The notes under the pieces: generated by a model
What the model was told of the DNA's origin: nothing
What the model saw: the letters and a program-made list of their open reading frames with translations, nothing else
Databases searched by the model: none
Shown: positions 53,630 through 64,000 of the stretch, piece by piece
Layout of the letters: each line of letters begins with the position of its first letter
Position numbering within the stretch: position 1 is the stretch's first letter
Translations under genes and position numbers: made by a program
Assembly (NCBI GenBank): GCA_017883045.1
Contig: JADGOJ010000002.1
Span: forward strand, 1-64,000
From: Acidimicrobiales bacterium
Lineage (GTDB): Bacteria > Actinomycetota > Acidimicrobiia > Acidimicrobiales > RAAP-2
Direction of reading: 5' to 3'
DNA: 64,000 nt

Positions 53630-54793
53630 CTAACGCCGTTTCTGCTTGCGGGCGCGGGCCTGGATGGCGTTGCTCGAGGAGGGGGCCGTGCCGTTGCCCG
53701 TCGTGGAGCTGCGCATCTTGCGCTGGACACCGGCGCCCGAGAGCTGGGCGGCGGCGGCCGGACTGAGCACGCGGCGCTCGTTTCTCTGCGCCGAGCGGAT
53801 CGCCAGCTCGCGGAATCGCGGCTCGCGCTCCTTCATCCAGGCGAGCAGCGGGCTCGCGATGAAGATCGAGGAGTAGGCCCCGCTCATCAGGCCGACGAAG
53901 AGCGCCAGGCCGTAGTTCTGCAGGGTCGTGGCGCCCAGGAGGTAGGCGCCGACGGCCAGCACCGAGAACACCGGCAGGATGGCCACCAGCGACGTGTTGA
54001 TCGAGCGCGCCAGCGTCTGGTTCATCGAGAGGTTGACCATCTCGCCGTAGCTCATGTCGCCGGACTTCAAGACGCTGCCGGTATTGTCGCGCACGCGGTC
54101 GAACACGACCACCGTGTCGTAGAGCGAGTAGCCGAGGATCGTCAGGATCGCGATGACGGTGTCGGGCGTGATCTGGAAGCCCATGAGCGAGTACACCCCG
54201 ACCGTGATGAGCAGGTCGTGGACCATGGCGATGAACGCGGCGAGGGCCATCTTCGGCTCGAAGCGGATGCTGATGTACGCCACGACCGCGATGAAGAAGA
54301 CGATCAGCGCCTCGAGCGCGCGATTGGTGATCTGCCCACCCCAGGTCGGCCCGACGCTGCTCGTCGAGACCTGGTTGGGGCCGACCTTGGCGACCGTGGC
54401 GAGCGCGTTCACCACGTTGTTGGTCACGTTCAGTTGCTGGCTCGAGGAGAGCGCGTTCAAGTCGGCGCTGACCTGGTAGGTCTTGCTGCCGAGCTTCTCG
54501 ACGATGGGATTGGTCAGCCCGGCCTTGGCGACCGCGGAAGTGACCGCCGAAACGCTGGTGTGCGGGGCCAGGACCTCCCACGAGCTGCCGCCCTTGAAGT
54601 CGATGCCGAGGTTGAAGCCGCGGATCGCGAGCGAGCCGAGTCCGATCACGATGACGATGATCGAGATCGTGAACCAGGTCCGCTTGCGGCCCACGAAGTC
54701 GATCGTGGTGAGGCCCTGGTAGAGGCGGCCGAAGTGGCCGGGCGCCTTGGTTGCTTCGGGCTGGACGTCGGCGGTCATGGTCTCGTCACTCAC
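53630..54793 (-). CDS. secF: Protein translocase subunit SecF
   Basis: RGFNLGIDFKGGSSWEV, YDTVVVFDRVRDN. Confidence 0.96.
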   Translation of the reverse strand: MSDETMTADVQPEATKAPGHFGRLYQGLTTIDFVGRKRTWFTISIIVIVIGLGSLAIRGFNLGIDFKGGSSWEVLAPHTSVSAVTSAVAKAGLTNPIVEKLGSKTYQVSADLNALSSSQQLNVTNNVVNALATVAKVGPNQVSTSSVGPTWGGQITNRALEALIVFFIAVVAYISIRFEPKMALAAFIAMVHDLLITVGVYSLMGFQITPDTVIAILTILGYSLYDTVVVFDRVRDNTGSVLKSGDMSYGEMVNLSMNQTLARSINTSLVAILPVFSVLAVGAYLLGATTLQNYGLALFVGLMSGAYSSIFIASPLLAWMKEREPRFRELAIRSAQRNERRVLSPAAAAQLSGAGVQRKMRSSTTGNGTAPSSSNAIQARARKQKRR

Positions 54794-56303
54794 CTTGGGC
54801 TCCCGAATAGAGGCCGGCCGCCATCGACAGCGCCGAGTGGCCCTGCGATTCGCGCCGGCCGAGCAGCACGACGAGGGGTCTCGTGAAGTACCAGGTGATG
54901 AAGACGTCCATCAGCGTCGAGAGGCCGAGGAAGAAGGCGAAGCCTCGAACGTCGCCCACGGCGATCACGTAGAGCAGCACCGCGGCGAGCAGACTGACGG
55001 TGTCGGCCGCCAGCACCGTGCGCCACGCCGAGCGGAAGCCCCGGTCGACCGAGGTGCGCACCGTGCGCCCTGCTCGGGCCTCGTCTTTCAATCGTTCGAA
55101 GTACACGATGTAGCTGTCGACCGTGATGCCGATCGACACGATCAGCCCCGTGACGCCCGCGAGGTCGAAGCTCGGCGCGAAGGCGGTGTGGCCGAGCGCG
55201 GAGATGATCGCCCAGAGCAGCGCTGCGGTCACGACGAGCCCGAACACGATCACCAGCCCGAGCGCGCGGTAATAGAGGATCGTATAGAGCAGAACGAGCG
55301 CGAGGCCCACGAGTCCCGCGCCGAGTCCAGCGACAAGCGAGCTGTGGCCGAGGGTCGGCGAGACCGTCTGGGTGGTGAGCGCGTTCAGGCGAACGGGCAG
55401 CGAACCGAACTGCATGGCGATCGCCAGGTTCTTCGCGGACGCCTGGGTGAACGACCCCGAGATCTCGCCCGAGCCAGCGAAACTGGTGAAGGACGCCTGC
55501 GTGGGCTGGATGAGTGGCGCGGACTGGACCACGCCGTCGAGCTCGATGGCCAGCTCCTGGTGGAAGTTGGCTTGGGCGACCTGGTCCCACAGTGGACTGC
55601 CCTTGGCGGTGAGGTTGTAGTTGACGACCCAGGCGCCGATCTGGTTCTGCTGGGCGAAGGCCTTGGCGACGGACTGACCGGTCATCTGCGCCGGTCCCAG
55701 GAGATAACGGACGCCCGGCTGGCCCAGCACGGGAAGGATCACGTCCTTGGTCGGGTCATCATTGGCCGGAAGGGTCGAGGCGACCTTGGCGTACTTGGGA
55801 TCGGGCGCGATGCCGTTGTTGGAGTGGAAGCCCGCCGGCGAGTTGTCCGGCGTCACGGCGAGGTTGGCGGCGCTCAGCAGGTACTGCGCGCCACAGGCCG
55901 GCAACGTGCCGCTGTAGGCGACGGTCTTCTTCGCCTGGGTGACCTGACAGAGCACCGGGCGGAAGAGCAACTGGGCGGTCTGGCCAACGGCCGCCAGCAC
56001 GGCGCGCGCGTCGGTGACGCCCGGCACGCTCACGACGACGTTCTTGCCCTGGAGGTTGACCTTGGCGCCCGAGACACCGAGGCCGTTCACGCGGTTGGTG
56101 AGTACCGTCACGACCTCTTGCATGTTGGCGGTCGTCGCGGGGGTCGCGGGCTTGTAGACCACCGACAGCCCGCCGGCCAGGTCGAGCCCCAGTTTGGGAC
56201 CCCAGCCGAGTGACAGGGTCGCCAACAGCGAGCCGAACGCGATAACGATCGTCAGTGTGAGACTGACGGCCATCGACCGTCGTGAGCCAACCTGCTGGGC
56301 CAT
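54786..56303 (-). CDS. secD: Protein translocase subunit SecD
   Basis: GLDLAGGLSVVYK, GITVDSYIVYFERLKDE. Confidence 0.96.
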   Translation of the reverse strand: MAQQVGSRRSMAVSLTLTIVIAFGSLLATLSLGWGPKLGLDLAGGLSVVYKPATPATTANMQEVVTVLTNRVNGLGVSGAKVNLQGKNVVVSVPGVTDARAVLAAVGQTAQLLFRPVLCQVTQAKKTVAYSGTLPACGAQYLLSAANLAVTPDNSPAGFHSNNGIAPDPKYAKVASTLPANDDPTKDVILPVLGQPGVRYLLGPAQMTGQSVAKAFAQQNQIGAWVVNYNLTAKGSPLWDQVAQANFHQELAIELDGVVQSAPLIQPTQASFTSFAGSGEISGSFTQASAKNLAIAMQFGSLPVRLNALTTQTVSPTLGHSSLVAGLGAGLVGLALVLLYTILYYRALGLVIVFGLVVTAALLWAIISALGHTAFAPSFDLAGVTGLIVSIGITVDSYIVYFERLKDEARAGRTVRTSVDRGFRSAWRTVLAADTVSLLAAVLLYVIAVGDVRGFAFFLGLSTLMDVFITWYFTRPLVVLLGRRESQGHSALSMAAGLYSGAQGE

Positions 56304-56653
56304 TACTTCTTGTCGCCCTCTTCGGCCTCACTGTCGTCGCTCGACTCGGCCACGACCGGGTCGAACCGTCGTGCGATCGCCGAGGGGATGAAGTCGAGCT
56401 CCACGCCACTGGCGCTGCGCAGCGTCACGAGGTTGTCCTCCTGCTTCACCACGGTCCCGACGAATCCTCCGATGGTCTGGGCGCGCTGACCCACCTCGAC
56501 CTTGCGACCCTCTTGTCGCGCGGCCTTCTGCTTCTTAGAGCGCGGACGCAGGTAAAAGAAGTACAGGGCACCGAAAACGATGACGTAGATGATGAGAATC
56601 GACGACGAACTACCTTTGCTTGCAGCCAACAACATGTGGATTTCCTCCGGCAA
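56303..56653 (-). CDS. yajC: YajC translocase accessory subunit
   Basis: FGALYFFYLRPRSKKQK, VGQRAQTIGGFVGTVV. Confidence 0.92.
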   Translation of the reverse strand: MPEEIHMLLAASKGSSSSILIIYVIVFGALYFFYLRPRSKKQKAARQEGRKVEVGQRAQTIGGFVGTVVKQEDNLVTLRSASGVELDFIPSAIARRFDPVVAESSDDSEAEEGDKK

Positions 56654-56689
56654 TAGACAAAGAAACCCTAGTCGCTGGCGGTCTTGGCG

Positions 56690-57726
<1,037 letters not shown>

Positions 57727-57730
<4 letters not shown>

Positions 57731-58299
57731 TGGCGCCTCAGCAGCTGCAGGGCGTGGCGAAGCGCGGCGGACTCGTCGTCGGGCAGGGTGACCCCCGCGA
57801 GGGCGCTGCGCACCTCTTGGGTGCTGTAGCCGAGACCGCGCAGGGCGTCCTCGATGGCGTCGTGCTCGGGTGACGAGGACGACGTCGCGACGTAGGAGCC
57901 GGGCACCATCACCTTGCCCTTCAGCTCGAGCACGATGCGGCTCGCGGTCTTGGCGCCAATCCCGGGGATCGTGGCGACGCGCTTGGCGTCGTCGTTCTCG
58001 ATCGCCGTCGCCAGTTCGCCCGTGGTCATCGTGCGCAGCGCCGCCAGCGCGGTCGAGGGACCGACGCCCGGGGTGACCAGCAGCAGCTCGAAGAACTCAC
58101 GGTCCTCGTAGGTCACGAATCCGTAGAGCAGGATCGCGTCACCGCGCACGACGGTATAGACGAACAGGTCGACCACGTCACCGATGCGAAAGTCGTCGAG
58201 CGACGCGACGTGCACTTCGTAGCCCACGCCGTGCACGTCGAGCACGACCGCGCCGTCGTGGTGGTGGTGCAGGACCTGCCCGTGCAGCCAGCCGATCAT
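57727..58299 (-). CDS. ruvA: Holliday junction protein RuvA
   Basis: MIGWLHGQV, VTPGVGPSTALAAL, IPGIGAKTASRIVLELK. Confidence 0.96.
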
Positions 58300-58808
58300 G
58301 CGCGGTTCCCCACGGGGTACTTCTGCTCGCTGCGCACGACCATGAAGTAGGTGATGGCGAGCGCCAGCGCGTCGGCCGCGTCGGCGGGCTTGGGGATCTC
58401 CGCGAGTCCGCAAAGCCGCGCGACCATCCCCTGGACCTGGGACTTGCTCGCCGCGCCGTAGCCGGTGACGGCGAGCTTCACCTCCTGCGCGTTGAACTGG
58501 CGCACGGGCAACTCGAGCGCGCTGGCGAGTGCGACGGCGACGCCGCTCGCCTGCGCGACGGGGATGGCCGTCTTGGCGTTTCGCTGGTAGAAGACGCGCT
58601 CGACCACGACGGCGTCGGGCTTGGTCTCTTCGAGCAGCGCTCGCAACTCGACCAGGACCTGTCCCAGCCGTTTCTCGACCGCGGTCTCGTGGCTGGTCTC
58701 GATGGTTCCGGCGCGCACGGCCCGGAACGACTCGACACCGCGGAACGATCCCTCGACGAGGCCGTAACCGCAACGGGTCAGCCCAGGGTCGATTCCGAGT
58801 ACGAACAT
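58296..58808 (-). CDS. ruvC: Holliday junction resolvase RuvC
   Basis: VLGIDPGLTRCGYG, VERVFYQRNAKTAIPVAQASG, DAADALALAI. Confidence 0.96.
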   Translation of the reverse strand: MFVLGIDPGLTRCGYGLVEGSFRGVESFRAVRAGTIETSHETAVEKRLGQVLVELRALLEETKPDAVVVERVFYQRNAKTAIPVAQASGVAVALASALELPVRQFNAQEVKLAVTGYGAASKSQVQGMVARLCGLAEIPKPADAADALALAITYFMVVRSEQKYPVGNRA

Positions 58809-58821
58809 ATGTTCGATACTA
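58809..58821 (-). promoter_or_regulatory. Putative leaderless promoter -10 of ruvC
   Basis: TAGTAT-cgaacat-ATG (7-nt spacing). Confidence 0.5.
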
Positions 58822-58848
58822 TCCCCTGGCACCCCGTTCGCCTAGGTT

Positions 58849-59598
58849 TTAGCCCTCGTAGGCGGCCATCAGTTCGTCGGGGATGTCGAAGTTCGAAAAG
58901 ACGTTCTGGACGTCGTCGTGGTCGTCGATCGCGTCCATCAGGCGCAGGATCTTCTTGGCCTCGACCTCGGATTCCACGGGGATCGAGTTCTGGGCCACCA
59001 GGGTCAGCTCGGCGCTCAACACCTTCACGCCGAATCCTTCAAGGGCGTCGCGCACCGAACCCAGGTCGTGGGGCTCGGTGGTGACGGTGAAGTTGTCACC
59101 GTTGGCCTCGAAGTTCTCGCCGCCGGCCTCCATGACCCATTCGAGGAGCTGGTCCTCGTCGAGGGGGCCCTGGACTTCGACGATCCCCTTGCGGTCGAAC
59201 TGCCACGAGACCGCGCCAGGCTCGGCGATGGTCCCGCCGTTCCTCGCGAAGACGTGCTTGATCTCGGCGCTCGTGCGGTTGCGGTTGTCGGTGAGCGTCT
59301 CGACGATCACCGCGACCCCGTCGGGACCGTAGCCCTCGTAGCTGATCGCCTCGTAGCGCACGCCCTCGAGCTCACCGGTACCGCGCTTGATGGCGCGTTC
59401 GATCGTGTCGAGCGGCACGGAGGCCTCACGGGCCTTCTGGTACATCGTGCGCAGCGCCGCGTTGGTGTTGGGGTCGCTTCCCCCCTCGCGCGCGGCCACC
59501 TCGACCTGTCGGATGAGCTTGGCGAATACCTTGGCGCGGGCGCTGTCCTTGGCACCCTTACGGTGCTTGGTCGTTGCCCACTTCGAATGGCCGGACAT
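58849..59598 (-). CDS. yebC: YebC/PmpR family regulator
   Basis: MSGHSKWATTKHRKGAKDSARAKVFAKLIR; AGGAGGAAC Shine-Dalgarno. Confidence 0.97.
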   Translation of the reverse strand: MSGHSKWATTKHRKGAKDSARAKVFAKLIRQVEVAAREGGSDPNTNAALRTMYQKAREASVPLDTIERAIKRGTGELEGVRYEAISYEGYGPDGVAVIVETLTDNRNRTSAEIKHVFARNGGTIAEPGAVSWQFDRKGIVEVQGPLDEDQLLEWVMEAGGENFEANGDNFTVTTEPHDLGSVRDALEGFGVKVLSAELTLVAQNSIPVESEVEAKKILRLMDAIDDHDDVQNVFSNFDIPDELMAAYEG

Positions 59599-59640
59599 TG
59601 TTCCTCCTGCCCAACTGGGCTTAGTTATCGTATCGAAGTT

Positions 59641-60225
59641 TCAAAGTGACTCGACGAAGAGCCGGTGCAGCCGATCGTCACTCGTCAGCTCCGGATGGAA
59701 CGAACAGCCCCAGACCGCGCCGTAGCGCACGAGCACCGGGTGGTCCCCGTCACCGTGGTCGTGCATCGCGAGCACCTCGAGGTCGCTCGACCACGTCTCG
59801 ATCTTGGGCGCCCTGATGAAGACGCCGGGGATCGCTCCGATGCCCTTCACTTCGACCACCGACTCGAAGCTCGCGATCTGGCGGCCGTAGCCGTTGCGGC
59901 GCACCGCGAGCGGCAGGGCGGCGAAGCTCCACTGGTCGCTGCGCCCGTCGAGGATCTCACTGCTGAGCAGGATCAGTCCCGCGCAGGTCCCAAAGACGCT
60001 CAGCCCTTCGTGCAGCCGCGCTTCGAGCACCGGGCGGATGCCCGAGGTCGCCATGAGACGGGCGATCGCCGTGGATTCGCCCCCGGGCAGCACCAGTCCG
60101 TCGAGGCCGTCGAGGTGCTCGACCTGGCGAACGGCCACCACCTCGGCGCCGACCTCTGCGAGCATCGCGGAATGTTCGCGCACGTCGCCCTGCAGGGCGA
60201 GCACACCAACGCGTGGCACTACCAA
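59641..60225 (-). CDS. pdxT: Pyridoxal 5'-phosphate synthase glutaminase subunit
   Basis: [34 protein letters not shown]. Confidence 0.97.
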   Translation of the reverse strand: MVVPRVGVLALQGDVREHSAMLAEVGAEVVAVRQVEHLDGLDGLVLPGGESTAIARLMATSGIRPVLEARLHEGLSVFGTCAGLILLSSEILDGRSDQWSFAALPLAVRRNGYGRQIASFESVVEVKGIGAIPGVFIRAPKIETWSSDLEVLAMHDHGDGDHPVLVRYGAVWGCSFHPELTSDDRLHRLFVESL

Positions 60226-61115
60226 CCGCGCTCGGCCAGACGCTGCTCGAGCGATGCGGTCTCGATGCCCTTCATCGCCGCTCCGAGCCCCGTGGAGACC
60301 TTCGCCACCACGCCAGCGTCAAGGTAGTGCGTGGTCGCTTCGACGATGGCCTGGGCCATGCGAACCGGATCGTCGCTCTTGAAGATCCCCGAGCCCACGA
60401 AGACCGCCTCGGCGCCCAACTGCAGCACGAGCGACGCGTCCGAGGGGGTCGAGATGCCCCCCGCGCAGAACAGCGGCACGGGCAGCGCGCCCGTGCGGGC
60501 GACCTCTTGGACGAGCGCCAGGGGCGCCTGCAGGTCCTTCGCGAGGGCGAACAGCTCGGCGTCGTCGGCGCTCGTCAGTCGACGCATCTGGGCGTTGATG
60601 GTACGCAGGTGGCGCACGGCCTCGACCACGTTGCCGGTGCCCGCCTCGCCCTTGGAGCGAATCAGGCAGGCGCCCTCGCCGATGCGCCGCAGGGCCTCGC
60701 CGAGGTTGGTCGCGCCGCACACGAAGGGGACCGTGAAGGCCCACTTGTCGATGTGGTTCTCCTCGTCGGCCGGGGTCAGCACCTCGGACTCGTCGATGTA
60801 GTCGACGTCGAGAGACTGGAGGACCTGGGCCTCGGCGAAGTGCCCGATGCGGGCCTTGGCCATCACCGGGATCGTCACGGTCGCCTGGATCTCCCGGATC
60901 ATCTGGGGGTCGCTCATGCGTGCGACGCCGCCGTCACGGCGGATGTCCGAGGGCACCCGTTCGAGGGCCATCACCGCGACCGCGCCGGCGTCCTCGGCGA
61001 TCTTGGCCTGCTCGGGGTTGACGACGTCCATGATGACGCCGCCGCGCAGCATGTCGGCGAGTCCGCGCTTGACCAGCGCCGAACCTATGGTTGAGGGGTC
61101 GTGCGGAGAATTCAT
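60219..61115 (-). CDS. pdxS: Pyridoxal 5'-phosphate synthase subunit PdxS
   Basis: [27 protein letters not shown]. Confidence 0.98.
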   Translation of the reverse strand: MNSPHDPSTIGSALVKRGLADMLRGGVIMDVVNPEQAKIAEDAGAVAVMALERVPSDIRRDGGVARMSDPQMIREIQATVTIPVMAKARIGHFAEAQVLQSLDVDYIDESEVLTPADEENHIDKWAFTVPFVCGATNLGEALRRIGEGACLIRSKGEAGTGNVVEAVRHLRTINAQMRRLTSADDAELFALAKDLQAPLALVQEVARTGALPVPLFCAGGISTPSDASLVLQLGAEAVFVGSGIFKSDDPVRMAQAIVEATTHYLDAGVVAKVSTGLGAAMKGIETASLEQRLAERGW

Positions 61116-61127
61116 CCCTTCAGCCTA
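61116..61127 (-). promoter_or_regulatory. Putative leaderless promoter -10 of pdxS
   Basis: TAGGCT-gaaggg-ATG. Confidence 0.6.
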
Positions 61128-61141
61128 ACTGGCGAGGGGCT

Positions 61142-62044
61142 CTACCACTCCTCGAGGGCCCGGGCGCGAAGCTCGACGTCGTCGAGGTCGCTGAGGTCCG
61201 AGTCACGGCGGTCGCTCCAGATGTTGAACCAGATCCAGCGCCACTGGGCGTAGGTCGGCGTGACGAAGAACGAGGTCGACGGCGTCAGGTGGCGCTCGCA
61301 CTTGCGAAGCGCTCCGGCGATGCCGAGCGGGTAGCGGATAGCGGCCGCGGCGACCTCGTCGGCACGATAGGCCAAGCCCGGGCCCGCAAGCTCGCGCCGG
61401 GCATCGTCGCTGAGGCTCGACAAGGCCGACGCGCTCTCGCGCGTCAGCAGGCCGAGGCGCTGGCGCGCGAGGCAGTGGGCCACGACGCCCTCGAGCTCGA
61501 TGAGTTCGAAGTCGCGCATGAGGGCGCTGGTCACGAAGAGGGAGAATCCAGTGCCGTTGGGAACGAGCGCGGCGTTGTAACCGGGGTCGTCCACGATGTA
61601 CGTCGTGACGTTGTCGACGCCGAAGGTCGCGGCGAGCCGGTCGAGCACCGTCGACAGCCGCAGGCGGTCACTCGGACTGCCGCCGGTCTTGAACTGCTCG
61701 ATCATGAGGTTCCCGAGCAGCGTCCCGCGCTGGTCGTAGCGCACGAGCGAACGGCGCAGGTCCCACGCGTCGAGGGCCGCTACCGCGACCCCGATGATCG
61801 GCAGCCACCACGCGACGACGACGCCGACGACGAGCGCCAGCGCCACCACGCCCACGACGATGGTCTGGGGGAGCTTGCGGCGCAGCGCGAAGGCCCGCAC
61901 CGCGCGTTGGTTGGCGTGCTTCTCGGCACCGGAGGGCGCGTAAGGGCTCTGCCAGGTCGGATCGAGCACCGGCGCGACGTAGCGCGGCGTGCGATCCCTC
62001 GACGGACTCGACCTGCGTGAACGCGAACGCTGCTTAGTTGCCAC
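61142..62044 (-). CDS. M48 metalloprotease-like protein with degenerate zinc site (predicted pseudo-enzyme)
   Basis: NAALVPNGTGFSLFVTSALMRDFELIELEGVVAHCLARQR resembles M48 NAF...VTSGLL...ELEGVLAHELAH; two TM segments upstream; GTG start. Confidence 0.7.
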   Translation of the reverse strand: MATKQRSRSRRSSPSRDRTPRYVAPVLDPTWQSPYAPSGAEKHANQRAVRAFALRRKLPQTIVVGVVALALVVGVVVAWWLPIIGVAVAALDAWDLRRSLVRYDQRGTLLGNLMIEQFKTGGSPSDRLRLSTVLDRLAATFGVDNVTTYIVDDPGYNAALVPNGTGFSLFVTSALMRDFELIELEGVVAHCLARQRLGLLTRESASALSSLSDDARRELAGPGLAYRADEVAAAAIRYPLGIAGALRKCERHLTPSTSFFVTPTYAQWRWIWFNIWSDRRDSDLSDLDDVELRARALEEW

Positions 62045-62056
62045 GGAGCAAGGCTA
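62045..62056 (-). promoter_or_regulatory. Putative leaderless promoter -10 of the M48-like gene
   Basis: TAGCCT-tgctcc-GTG. Confidence 0.6.
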
Positions 62057-63154
62057 CTTGCCAGACTCGAATCGCTCGCGGGCCTTGGCGTAGAGCGGCT
62101 CGTACGAGTCCATCAACGACGCCATCGACCAGCGCTGCGCGTACTCTCTCGCGGCGCCGATCGACGCGGGCGTCTCACTCGACAGCGCGTCCTCGACGGC
62201 TCGTTCGAGGCTCAGGTCGTCGCCCGGCTGGAACAGCGTCGCGTGGCCGCCCGCGGCCTCGCGGTAGCCGGTGATGTCGCTCGCCACCACCAGGGTCTCG
62301 CTCGCCATGGCCTCGAGCAGCACCAGCCCGAAGCTCTCACCGCGTAGCGCCGGCGCGACCACTGCGCTCGCGCGCCGATACCACTGGCGCTTCACGTCGT
62401 CGCTCGCGGCGCCGAAGAAGACGATCATGTCATCGTGCGCGGCGAGCGCCTCGAGCATCGCGCGCTGGGGTCCGTCGCCGATGACGACCAGTCGCCACTG
62501 GCGGGCGCCCTTCGCGTTGTGCGCGCGAACGGCGCGGATCGCGTGCGCGGTGCCCTTGCGGTCTTCGAGGCGTCCGACGGTCATCAGCAGGACCTCGTCG
62601 GTCCGTTCGCGCGCGGTCGCGACGAACCGCTCGGTCTCGAAGCCGTTGAACAGCACCTCGGGATCGATTCCACAGGCGGCCTGGACGGTCCTCGCGGCCG
62701 GTTCGCTTACGGCGACCGCGACGTCGATGTCGCGCGCCAGCGCGCGCAGCAGCGGCTTGGTGAGCCGAAGAGCCGGCCCGGCGCCGCTGCGATGGAAGGT
62801 GCCGACCGCCGCGGCGCGGTGGGTGCGCAGCACCCCCCAGCCGATCAGTGGGGCGAACGGCTCGTGGAAGTGGACCACGTTGGGCTTGAAGCGCTCGACC
62901 GCGAACCAGGCCCGGCGCGTCGCGAGGGGCGAGAGGGTGAGCGGCGCCCGGGATCCGTTCGCCGGCAGCGACCACAGGCGTCCGAAGCGCTCGACCGTGG
63001 CGGGGGTGTCGTAGGTGGCGTGGTCGTGGCCGTCGGGCGCGACGATCAGCACCTCATGGCCGCGTCGGGCGAGTTCGCGGCTCATCGCGAGCGTCTGCTC
63101 CTGCACGCCGCCAAAGACACTCAGCGCGTACGGACTGACGAGCGCGACGCGCAT
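62054..63154 (-). CDS. pimA: Phosphatidylinositol mannosyltransferase-like GT4
   Basis: VSPYALSVFGGVQEQTLAMSRELARRGHEV, NVVHFHEPFAP, ESFGLVLLEAMAS. Confidence 0.88.
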   Translation of the reverse strand: MRVALVSPYALSVFGGVQEQTLAMSRELARRGHEVLIVAPDGHDHATYDTPATVERFGRLWSLPANGSRAPLTLSPLATRRAWFAVERFKPNVVHFHEPFAPLIGWGVLRTHRAAAVGTFHRSGAGPALRLTKPLLRALARDIDVAVAVSEPAARTVQAACGIDPEVLFNGFETERFVATARERTDEVLLMTVGRLEDRKGTAHAIRAVRAHNAKGARQWRLVVIGDGPQRAMLEALAAHDDMIVFFGAASDDVKRQWYRRASAVVAPALRGESFGLVLLEAMASETLVVASDITGYREAAGGHATLFQPGDDLSLERAVEDALSSETPASIGAAREYAQRWSMASLMDSYEPLYAKARERFESGK

Positions 63155-63157
63155 CGC

Positions 63158-64000
63158 CTAGGGCCCCTCGAAGCGGGGCTGAAGCACGTGCCACTGCTCG
63201 GGGGCGCGCCGGATCAGGCCCTCGAGCTCGTGGGCGACCAGCTGGGTCACGCGCGTGACGTCGTCGCGCAGGCGTCCGGTGCGTTCGGCCGGTATCGGCG
63301 GCGTGATCACCGCGAAGTGGTCGCGGCCCGGACCGGAGTAGCAGGCGGCCGCGACGAGCGTCGCGCCGGTGCGCAACGCCAGCGTCGCGGGTCCGGCGGG
63401 GATCTTCGCGCGCTCGCCGAAGAACTCGACCTCGACGCCGTTGCCCTGGATGTCGCGGTCGCAGAGCAGACCAACCACTCCCCCGTCCTTCAGGGTCTGC
63501 AAGAGCACCGTGCCGGCGTGCTCGTCGAGCGGCTCGATGCGGATGCCGATCGACTCGCGCTTCTGCTTGAACCACGCGAACAGCTCGGGCGGCTCGAGGT
63601 CTTCGGCGACGGCGGTCATGCCGAGGCCCAGTGAGTTCAAGAACGATCCGCCCCACTCCCAGCTGCCGATGTGCGGCAGGGCGATGACGGTGCCGAGCCC
63701 CTTCTCCTTGGCGGCGTAGAGGTGCTCGAGGCCCTCGCCGATGCGAAAGCGCGCGAAGACCTGGGCGGGCTCGAGGCCGGGCAGCTTGGCCCCCTCGGCC
63801 CAGTACTGGCCGTAGCTCGCGAAGGCGCGTTCGGTGAACCGGTCGAGCACCCCTTGGTCGACGTCGCCGCCGACCGGGCGAAGCGCGTGGGCGAGGTTGC
63901 GAGCCAGGTGCGCTCTGGCCTTCTTGCTCCGTCGACCGAAGGCGGAGGCGACCGCGCTGGCGACCCCGACGTCGACGCGTTCGGGCAGCGCCTCCATCAC
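63158..64000 (-). CDS. PatA-like lipid acyltransferase (lipid A acyltransferase family; 5' end at window edge)
   Basis: LPHIGSWEWGG (HX4E), GLLCDRDIQGNGVEVEFFGERAKIPAGPATLALRTGA; next to pimA. Confidence 0.87.
   Translation of the reverse strand: MMEALPERVDVGVASAVASAFGRRSKKARAHLARNLAHALRPVGGDVDQGVLDRFTERAFASYGQYWAEGAKLPGLEPAQVFARFRIGEGLEHLYAAKEKGLGTVIALPHIGSWEWGGSFLNSLGLGMTAVAEDLEPPELFAWFKQKRESIGIRIEPLDEHAGTVLLQTLKDGGVVGLLCDRDIQGNGVEVEFFGERAKIPAGPATLALRTGATLVAAACYSGPGRDHFAVITPPIPAERTGRLRDDVTRVTQLVAHELEGLIRRAPEQWHVLQPRFEGP

Noticed and set aside
63158-64000. HX4E instead of HX4D in the PatA-like acyltransferase
   Set aside because: The D/E alternative is within the normal range for this acyltransferase family.

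Overview
High-GC actinobacterial chromosome segment. Mycothiol synthase, PimA/PatA-like genes, an ANTAR regulator and gene order resembling Mycobacterium blocks support this; class Acidimicrobiia is only a guess. The window is mostly conserved housekeeping DNA: coaE-uvrB-uvrA-uvrC-rapZ-yvcK-gap-pgk-tpiA-secG-SBP; a dpp-type ABC importer; rpsA-polA-pdtaR; menC; fabD-fabG-acpP-fabF; mshD, menG, menF, ppk; and a long patA-pimA-pdxST-yebC-ruvCAB-yajC-secDF-relA-hisS-aspS-rarA-alaS-ruvX-mltG-aroE block. There are two tRNA-Leu genes (GAG and CAA). The left edge is the 3' end of a serine recombinase reading into tRNA-Leu(GAG), probably the border of an integrated element. I see no CRISPR array, no complete IS element and no recognisable defence island. 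The most interesting signals are: (1) a recurrent TANNNT-N6-start codon arrangement at the head of most transcription units, implying pervasive leaderless transcription; (2) an M48-family-like protein whose HEXXH reads HCLAR; (3) a TrpF-like protein lacking the catalytic Cys and the GGxGxxFDW loop; (4) a rarA gene with no canonical start codon for its conserved N-terminus; (5) convergent gene pairs whose stop codons abut or overlap almost everywhere; (6) an accessory island between rpsA and coaE. No computation or database search was run. Functional names come from motif and family recognition in the translated ORFs.
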